From assembly GCA_035574155.1 (NCBI GenBank), contig DATLZD010000063.1, positions 1 through 10,668 on the forward strand: DNA of 10,668 bases, read 5' to 3'. The notes beneath the pieces were generated by a model that saw nothing but the letters and a program-made list of their open reading frames with translations, searched no databases and was not told the DNA's origin. Within the stretch, counting starts at the first letter, position 1; every line of letters begins with the position of its first letter. Both the position numbers and the translations under genes were made by a program. This document shows, piece after piece, positions 6,228-10,668 of this stretch. The stretch comes from HRBIN24 sp035574155. Its GTDB lineage: Bacteria; Chloroflexota; Dehalococcoidia; SM23-28-2; HRBIN24.

Positions 6228-7265
6228 GTGCTGTCGCGCTACCGCGAGCTGCTGCCCCTAACGGAGCGCACGCCCATCATCACCCTGGGGGAGGGGGACA
6301 CCCCCTTGGTGCGGTCGCGGCGCCTGGGGCCGCGGCTGGGCTGTCCCGAGCTCTACTTCAAGCTGGAGTCATGCAACCCCACCGGCTCCTTCAAGGACCG
6401 GGGCATGGTGGTGGCGGTGGCCAAGGCCCTGGAGGAGGGGCAGAGGGCGGTCCTGTGCGCCTCCACCGGCAACACGGCCGCCTCGGCCGCTGCCTACGCC
6501 GCCCACTGCGGCCTGCGCTCTTACATCTTCATTCCGCAGGGCTACGTGGCACGGGGGAAGCTGGCCCAGGCCATCGCCTTTGGGGCCGTCATCGTCGCCC
6601 TGGAGGGCAACTTCGACGATGCCCTGCGCCTGGCACGGGAGGTGGCCGCCGCCCACCCCATCGCCCTGGTCAACTCGGTGAACCCCCACCGCCTGGAGGG
6701 CCAGAAGACGGCCGCCTTCGAGATCGTGGACGAGCTGGGCGACGCCCCCGACATGGTCTTCATACCGGTGGGCAACGCCGGCAACATCAGCGCCTACTGG
6801 ATGGGCTTCGTCCAGTACCATCGCCTGGGGCGGGCGCGACGCCTGCCCAGGATGATGGGCTTCCAGGCCGAAGGCGCGGCGCCTATCGTGCGGGGCCAGC
6901 CGGTGGAGGACCCCCAGACCGTGGCCACCGCCATCCGCATTGGCAACCCGGCCTCTTGGCGCCTGGCCGTGGCCGCCCGCGACGAGTCGGGGGGCGTCAT
7001 CGCTGCCGTCAGCGACGACGAGATACTGGAGGCCTACCGCCTGCTGGCCCAGGAGGAGGGGATCTTCTGCGAGCCCGCCTCGGCGGCGGCGGTGGCCGGC
7101 CTCATGAAGGTGGCCCGGGAGCGGGATCTCAGCGACCAGAGGGTGGTCTGCATCATCACCGGCAACGGCCTCAAGGACCCCGAGACGGCCGAGACCATCC
7201 CCGCCCAGATCGTGCCGGCCGCCCCCGACCTGCGGGCCGTGGAGACGGCCCTGGCGCTGGTCTGA
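6228..7265 (+). CDS. thrC: Threonine synthase
   Basis: PLP enzyme that converts O-phosphohomoserine and water to threonine and phosphate. The 345-residue length fits the shorter class found in many thermophiles. Motifs: TLGEGDTPLV (19-28), KLESCNPTGSFKDRG (45-59) with PLP-binding Lys56, ASTGNTAAS (78-86), the phosphate-binding loop PVGNAGNISAYW (180-191), and TGNGLKDP (311-318) near the C-terminus. The GTG at 6228 is preferred, with AAGGG seven bases upstream; it gives MLSRYRELLPLTERTP, close to the family start. An in-frame GTG at 6192 would overlap the upstream gene by 26 bases. The gene follows the coiled-coil gene by 10 bases. Homoserine kinase is not in the window. Confidence 0.95.
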   Translation: MLSRYRELLPLTERTPIITLGEGDTPLVRSRRLGPRLGCPELYFKLESCNPTGSFKDRGMVVAVAKALEEGQRAVLCASTGNTAASAAAYAAHCGLRSYIFIPQGYVARGKLAQAIAFGAVIVALEGNFDDALRLAREVAAAHPIALVNSVNPHRLEGQKTAAFEIVDELGDAPDMVFIPVGNAGNISAYWMGFVQYHRLGRARRLPRMMGFQAEGAAPIVRGQPVEDPQTVATAIRIGNPASWRLAVAARDESGGVIAAVSDDEILEAYRLLAQEEGIFCEPASAAAVAGLMKVARERDLSDQRVVCIITGNGLKDPETAETIPAQIVPAAPDLRAVETALALV

Positions 7266-7270
7266 GGCGT

Positions 7271-7299
7271 TCGAACGGGCGCCCATTTGCTGATACAAT
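7271..7299 (+). promoter_or_regulatory. Promoter of the folE cluster
   Basis: TGATACAAT (7291-7299) is a TGn extended -10 with a 5/6 hexamer. Seventeen bases upstream is TCGAAC (7271-7276), a weak -35. Transcription should start near 7306, leaving about 27 bases before the folE GTG. It lies six bases after the thrC stop and marks a likely operon boundary. Confidence 0.6.
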
Positions 7300-7332
7300 C
7301 TAGGGGAGACCTTTTTAGCGGCTGCGGCGCAA

Positions 7333-7923
7333 GTGCAGGGCAGGCCAAAGAAGGAGTCTCCCGACCTGGAACGGATGGCTCAGGCCGTGCGGCAGATCAT
7401 CGAGGCCATCGGCGAGGACCCCCAGCGCCCCGGCTTGGCCGACACGCCCCGCCGCATCGCCCGCCTCTACGCCGAGATGTTCTCCGGCCTGCGGGAAGAC
7501 CCCCTCTCGGTCCTGGGCACCACCTTCCCCGAGCCGCATCAGGAGATGGTGGTGCTGCGGGGCATCCCTTTCTACTCCCTGTGCGAGCACCATTTCCTGC
7601 CCTTCTTTGGACAGGTGCACGTGGGCTACGTGCCCGACGGGCGCGTCGTGGGGGCCAGCAAGATAGCGCGGCTGGTGGACATCCTGGCCCGTCGGCCCCA
7701 GGTCCAGGAGCGCCTGACCAGCCAGATAGCTGACTGCCTGATGGAGGGCCTGCAGCCCCAGGGTGCGGCGGTGGTGGTGGAGGCGGAGCACCTGTGCATG
7801 AGCATGCGGGGTGTCAGGAAGCCGGGCACCGTGATGGTGACCTCCGCCGTGCGGGGCGTCTTCCGCCGCCACGGCGTCACCCGCGCCGAGTTCCTGGCCC
7901 TGGTCCGGGGGGAGCGGCCATGA
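7333..7923 (+). CDS. folE: GTP cyclohydrolase I
   Basis: Opens GTP to 7,8-dihydroneopterin triphosphate, the first step of folate/pterin synthesis; the enzyme is a zinc-dependent decamer. The 196-residue length is normal. Motifs: AIGEDPQRPGLADTPRRIARLY (25-46), SLCEHHFLPFFGQVHVGY (82-99) with zinc ligands Cys84 and His87, GASKIARLVD (107-116), and EHLCMSMRGVRKPG (152-165) with Cys155. The spacing Cys84-His87-Cys155 matches Cys110-His113-Cys181 of the E. coli enzyme. The start is GTG at 7333 without a clear Shine-Dalgarno; GGGGAG at 7303-7308 is too far. An internal ATG at 7375 would cut into the conserved first helix. Its stop overlaps the next gene as ATGA. Confidence 0.97.
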   Translation: MQGRPKKESPDLERMAQAVRQIIEAIGEDPQRPGLADTPRRIARLYAEMFSGLREDPLSVLGTTFPEPHQEMVVLRGIPFYSLCEHHFLPFFGQVHVGYVPDGRVVGASKIARLVDILARRPQVQERLTSQIADCLMEGLQPQGAAVVVEAEHLCMSMRGVRKPGTVMVTSAVRGVFRRHGVTRAEFLALVRGERP

Positions 7924-8897
7924 CGGAGGCGGCCCTCGGGCCCGTCTCGGCAGCGCTGGCCGAGGAGTGGCGCGCGCTGCTGGGGCACGCTGCCCTGCGC
8001 CACGTCTTCCTCTCGCCGGCCTGGCTGCGGGCCTGGTGGGAGGAGTTCGGCCAGGGGTCGCCCACCATCGTGGCCGCCCGCCATGGGGAACGGCTGGTGG
8101 GCATCGCCCCCTTCCTGCGCCGTGGCGACGTCCTCACCTTCGCCGGCGACCCCAACGTCTGCGACTATATGGACTTCGTCCTGGCCCGAGACGTGGCTAC
8201 CGAGGCCCTGGGGGAGCTGTGGCAGTCCCTGCTGCGGCTGGAGTGGAGGGAGCTGGTCCTGTGGGGGCTCTCCGAGGAGTCGCCCACCCTGGCCCTGCTG
8301 CCCGCTCTCGCCCGACGCGAGGGCCTGACCCTCCTGCAGGAGCGGGAGGACGTCTGCCCCGCGCTGGAGCTGCCGGGCACCTGGGAGGAGTACCTGGAGT
8401 CGCTGCCGGGCAAGGACAGACACGAGCTCCTGCGCAAGCTGAGGCGTCTCTACCGGGTAGGGGAGCCGTCGCTGGAGGTGCTGTCGTCTCCGGAGGAGGC
8501 GACGGCGGCGGTGGACCAGTTCCTGCACCTGCACCGCATCAGCCGACCCGACAAGGCCCGTTTCATGACGGAGGAGATGGCCCGCTTCTTCCGGCGCATG
8601 GTCTCCTACCTGTCGGAGGAGGGGTGGGTCCGCCTCTATTTCCTTCGGCTGGGCCAGGTGCGGGCCGCTGCCCTCCTGTGCTTCGTCGCCGGCGACACCC
8701 TTCAGCTCTACAACAGCGGCTACGACCCCGACTACAGCCATCTATCGGTGGGCCTGCTGTCCAAGGCGATGCTGGTGGAGCACGCCATCGCTGCCGGCTT
8801 TCGGCGGCTGGACTTCCTGCGGGGCGCCGAGCCCTACAAGTATGACCTGGGCGCCCGGGACGTGGGCGTCCACCGGCTGCGACTGCTCAGGGAGTAG
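7920..8897 (+). CDS. GNAT-fold acyltransferase, BioF2/CelD-like (PF13480 type)
   Basis: The layout resembles the Acetyltransf_6 / 'CelD/BcsL' group, whose members are found with polysaccharide, lipid and peptidoglycan-modifying genes. The 325 residues start with a typical FLSPAWLRAWWEEFG (30-44). LPGTWEEYLESLPGKDRHELLRKLRRL (151-177) is the hallmark middle segment. A second GNAT-like half (about 185-325) includes LYFLRLGQVRAAALLCFVAGDTLQLYNSGYDPDY (239-272), SVGLLSKAMLVEHAI (276-290) and the C-terminal FLRGAEPYKYDLGA (299-312). The donor is probably an acyl-CoA, but substrate and product cannot be told from sequence. The ATG overlaps the folE stop (ATGA) and has GGAG five bases upstream, so translational coupling is likely. 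The next gene starts five bases after it. Confidence 0.85.
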   Translation: MTEAALGPVSAALAEEWRALLGHAALRHVFLSPAWLRAWWEEFGQGSPTIVAARHGERLVGIAPFLRRGDVLTFAGDPNVCDYMDFVLARDVATEALGELWQSLLRLEWRELVLWGLSEESPTLALLPALARREGLTLLQEREDVCPALELPGTWEEYLESLPGKDRHELLRKLRRLYRVGEPSLEVLSSPEEATAAVDQFLHLHRISRPDKARFMTEEMARFFRRMVSYLSEEGWVRLYFLRLGQVRAAALLCFVAGDTLQLYNSGYDPDYSHLSVGLLSKAMLVEHAIAAGFRRLDFLRGAEPYKYDLGARDVGVHRLRLLRE

Positions 8898-8902
8898 GGG
8901 GC

Positions 8903-10132
8903 GTGTGCCGCATCGCCGTCCTCAGCTTCCACACGTCCCCGCTGGCCCTGCCGGGGACGCGCCACAGCGGCGGCCTCAACGTCTACGTGCGGTCCGTCAG
9001 CCGCGAGTTGGGGCGCCGTGGCCATTGCCTGGACATCTTCACCCGCCGCACGGACCCCGACTCGCCATCGGTGCTGGAGCTGGCGCCCAACGTGCGCCTG
9101 GTGCAGCTGGACGCGGGGCCCCTGGAGGCGGACAAGGAGGACCTCTACCCTTACCTGCCCGAGTTCGTCCGCCGAGTGGCCAGCTACGCCCAGGCGCAAG
9201 GGGTGACCTACGACCTGGTCCACAGCCACTACTGGCTGTCGGGCTGGGCGGGACAGATGCTGAGGGAGCGCTGGGGCGTGCCCCACATCATCATGTTCCA
9301 CACCCTGGGCGAAGTGAAGCTCCGCTTCCACCCTGGCCAGCGGGAGCACCCCCACCGGCTGGAGGCCGAGCGGCAGATCGCCCGGGCCGCCGACCGCGTC
9401 GTGTGCGCCAGCCGCGGCGAGCGGGACGCCCTTGTCCGTCTGTACGGGGTGCCTGCCCAGCGGGTGGAGGTGGTGCCCTGCGGCGTGGACACGGGGCTGT
9501 TCCGGCCGCTGGACCGGCGCGAGGCGCGGGCCGCCCTGGGGCTGCCCCAGCAGGTGCCCATCGTCCTCTTCGTGGGGAGGCTGGAGCCGCTGAAGGGCCT
9601 GGACCTGCTGCTGCGGGCCCATGCCCGTCTGCCGGTGGCCGCCCTGCTGGTCATCGTGGGGGGCGACGAGCGGGACGAGGCCCTGCGCCTCCGACTGCGC
9701 TCCCTGGCCCGGCGTCTGGGCACCCTGGAAAGGGTCCTCTTCCTCCCTGCCGTCCCCCACGAGCGTTTGCCCCTGTATTACAGCGCTGCCGACGCCTGCG
9801 CCGTCCCTTCCCGCTACGAGAGCTTCGGCCTGGTGGCCCTGGAGAGCATGGCCTGCGGCACCCCGGTGGTGGCCTCCCGGGTGGGGGGGCTCCAGGAGCT
9901 GGTGCGGGACGGCGAGACGGGGTTCCTGGTCTCCCCTGCTCGCCCCGAGACCTTCGCCCGCGGGTTGGAGAGGCTGCTCGCTGACGCCGCACAGCGCGAC
10001 TCCCTGGGACGGCGGGCGCGCTTGGTTGCCCTCGGCTACCAGTGGCCCCAGGTGGCCGAACGGGTGGAGGCCATCTACCGACAGGTGCTGGGGCCGCGCC
10101 GGCTGCTGGCAGCCCACGGCGGCTGTCGCTGA
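8903..10132 (+). CDS. GT4-family glycosyltransferase, MshA/sucrose-phosphate-synthase-like
   Basis: Retaining GT-B glycosyltransferase, cytoplasmic, 409 residues. The N-terminal acceptor domain has LSFHTSPLALPGT (7-19) and HSGGLNVYV (21-29), close to MshA, which joins GlcNAc to inositol phosphate. Lys78, Tyr110 and Thr134 fall at the positions I recall for the acceptor-phosphate ligands of MshA, and Arg152 or Arg157 could serve as the fourth. The donor domain has VPCGVDTGLF (191-200), FVGRLEPLKG (223-232; Arg226, Lys231) and the EX7E motif Glu306-Glu314 in YESFGLVALE, then MACGTPVVAS. This suggests an NDP-sugar donor and a phosphorylated polyol or sugar acceptor; that is inference. GTG start with AGGGGG just upstream. 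It is probably co-transcribed with folE and the acyltransferase. Confidence 0.92.
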   Translation: MCRIAVLSFHTSPLALPGTRHSGGLNVYVRSVSRELGRRGHCLDIFTRRTDPDSPSVLELAPNVRLVQLDAGPLEADKEDLYPYLPEFVRRVASYAQAQGVTYDLVHSHYWLSGWAGQMLRERWGVPHIIMFHTLGEVKLRFHPGQREHPHRLEAERQIARAADRVVCASRGERDALVRLYGVPAQRVEVVPCGVDTGLFRPLDRREARAALGLPQQVPIVLFVGRLEPLKGLDLLLRAHARLPVAALLVIVGGDERDEALRLRLRSLARRLGTLERVLFLPAVPHERLPLYYSAADACAVPSRYESFGLVALESMACGTPVVASRVGGLQELVRDGETGFLVSPARPETFARGLERLLADAAQRDSLGRRARLVALGYQWPQVAERVEAIYRQVLGPRRLLAAHGGCR

Positions 10133-10141
10133 CGCTGCGTT

Positions 10142-10411
10142 ATGGACCAGCCCGCCTCCCCGGTCAGGCGCCGCTATCGCTGCCGCGACGGCTACCTGCG
10201 GCTGGAGGTGCGGTCGCCCCAGGAGTGGCAGGCCCTGGCCAAGTGTCTGGGGCGGCCCGAACTGGCCTACCCTGGCTCCTGGGAGGTGGCGGCGGCCGCG
10301 CCGCCCCGTGGCCGGCTGGGGCGGCTGCTGGAGTCCCTCTTTCGTCAGGAGCCGGTGGAGGCCTGGCTGCGGCGGCTGCAGGCCCACGGCGTCCCCTGCC
10401 GCCGGGACTAG
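10142..10411 (+). CDS. 89-residue protein resembling the C-terminal segment of class III (CaiB/BaiF) CoA-transferases
   Basis: The sequence follows the part of CaiB/BaiF CoA-transferases that comes after the active-site region: CRDGYLRLEVRSPQEWQALAKCLGRPEL (14-41), then a shortened stretch in place of the usual 'DPRF..NAARV..R', then LLESLFRQEPVEAWLRRLQAHGVPC (61-86). The catalytic Asp domain and CoA-binding N-terminal half (about 250-300 residues) are missing, and no matching coding sequence lies upstream. It may be a gene remnant or a small stand-alone adaptor or binding domain. There is no Shine-Dalgarno before the ATG. It is in the same frame as the glycosyltransferase, separated only by TGA and three codons. 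Codon use matches the neighbours and the frame is open, which argues for a protein still under selection. Confidence 0.6.
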   Translation: MDQPASPVRRRYRCRDGYLRLEVRSPQEWQALAKCLGRPELAYPGSWEVAAAAPPRGRLGRLLESLFRQEPVEAWLRRLQAHGVPCRRD

Positions 10412-10436
10412 CCCTTCAGCTGGTCAGCTGGAGGGC
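10411..10436. terminator. Hairpin between convergent genes (possible bidirectional terminator)
   Basis: GCCCTTCAGC (10411-10420) pairs with GCTGGAGGGC (10427-10436): a 10-bp stem with one G-U wobble and a TGGTCA loop. It begins at the last base of the upstream TAG stop and contains the stop of the minus-strand gene. No T-run follows on either side, so it would be a U-less terminator or a Rho-assisted one. Confidence 0.45.
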
Positions 10437-10668
10437 CGGCTGGGGGAAGCGGCGGGAGCGGGAGACGTAGTAGGCCGCCCAGGCCGCCACCAGGGTGGCC
10501 CCCAGCAGCACCGACCGCGGCCCCACCAGGTCGGCCATGCTGCCCATGGCCAGGGTGGGGGGGAGGGAGAAGGCGTCGGCCAGGGCGGCCTGAGTGGCAA
10601 ACACCCGCGCCTGTGCCCCCAGCGGCGCCGAGCGGTGCAGGACGGTGCGGGCAGCCACCAGCACCCCG
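10416..10668 (-). CDS. MFS-type transporter, C-terminal part (cut by right window edge)
   Basis: Only the last ~84 codons are visible, so the substrate cannot be named. The visible end reads RTVLHRSAPLGAQARVFATQAALADAF followed by SLPPTLAMGSMADLVGPRSVLLGATLVAAWAAYYV and a basic tail RSRR. The pattern (P..A.ARVFA.Q.AL......G..ADL.G.R.VLL) is typical of the last cytoplasmic loop and final two membrane helices of major facilitator drug- or metabolite-efflux proteins. The frame stays open to the window edge, so an apparent GTG start at 10664 is only internal. It is convergent with the folE cluster, with stop codons five bases apart and a shared hairpin. Confidence 0.8.
   Translation of the reverse strand, partial: GVLVAARTVLHRSAPLGAQARVFATQAALADAFSLPPTLAMGSMADLVGPRSVLLGATLVAAWAAYYVSRSRRFPQPALQLTS

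Noticed and set aside
5200..6261. 353-codon plus-strand frame overlapping the coiled-coil gene
   Set aside because: Translation is almost only Gly, Pro, Ala and Arg, as expected from the wrong frame of GC-rich DNA. The coiled-coil frame has the better start and ribosome site.
8903..10132. Assigning the glycosyltransferase as MshA proper, with the acyltransferase as MshD (mycothiol pathway)
   Set aside because: The acceptor-site residues fit MshA-like enzymes, but the same features occur in related GT4 groups. The neighbour is a PF13480-type protein rather than an MshD-like one, and mshB and mshC are not in view.
8834..10387. 517-codon open frame on the minus strand opposite the glycosyltransferase
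   Set aside because: Same GC-driven shadow; composition is Gln/His/Pro/Gly-rich without motifs, and the plus strand has full GT4 motifs.
1..10668. Mobile elements, CRISPR arrays, defence systems, tRNA or rRNA genes
   Set aside because: No transposase or integrase motifs, no spaced direct repeats, no cloverleaf or rRNA sequence noticed; gene density and codon use are even throughout.

Overview
The window is GC-rich bacterial chromosomal DNA. Codon third positions are almost all G or C, GTG starts are common, and genes are packed tightly. The gene set suggests a free-living, prototrophic and possibly thermophilic bacterium, most likely Chloroflexota (Dehalococcoidia/Thermomicrobia-like). This placement is an impression from protein style: zinc-type bS18, ACT-domain homoserine dehydrogenase, membrane-anchored PPIC-like protein and MshA-like GT4. 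It was not tested by any search.

Layout. (1) Positions 1-956, minus strand: the N-terminal part of NAD-dependent DNA ligase (ligA), cut by the left edge. (2) A divergent spacer (957-1057) holds a 14-bp palindrome and candidate promoters. (3) hisH (plus strand, to 1681) stands alone, without other his genes, and may be read from a leaderless mRNA. (4) A strong extended -10 promoter (1691-1719) and a structured leader open a tight run of seven genes: rpsF, ssb, rpsR, a membrane-anchored SurA/PrsA-like foldase, hom, a pure coiled-coil protein of unknown role, and thrC (to 7265). Gaps are 0 to 36 nt. The usual rplI after rpsR is absent; homoserine and threonine synthesis follows instead. (5) A second extended -10 promoter (7271-7299) precedes folE, a GNAT-fold (PF13480-like) acyltransferase, an MshA-like GT4 glycosyltransferase and an 89-codon piece resembling the C-terminal segment of class III CoA-transferases. 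(6) A convergent hairpin (10411-10436) separates this from the C-terminus of an MFS-type transporter on the minus strand, cut by the right edge.

How the genes work together. rpsF/ssb/rpsR is the classic translation/replication cluster, and its leader can fold into an asymmetric hairpin that could serve S6:S18 autoregulation. hom and thrC are the first and last enzymes of the homoserine-to-threonine branch, with homoserine kinase not in view. The folE cluster pairs pterin synthesis with a possible glycoconjugate or small-molecule modification set; that link is inference from overlap and spacing.

Most of the window is ordinary housekeeping. The parts most worth a second look are the folE-acyltransferase-GT4-mini-CoA-transferase cluster, the coiled-coil gene between hom and thrC, the rpsF leader, and the possibly leaderless hisH. 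No mobile element, CRISPR array, tRNA or rRNA was seen, and no stretch over 300 bases lacks a gene.
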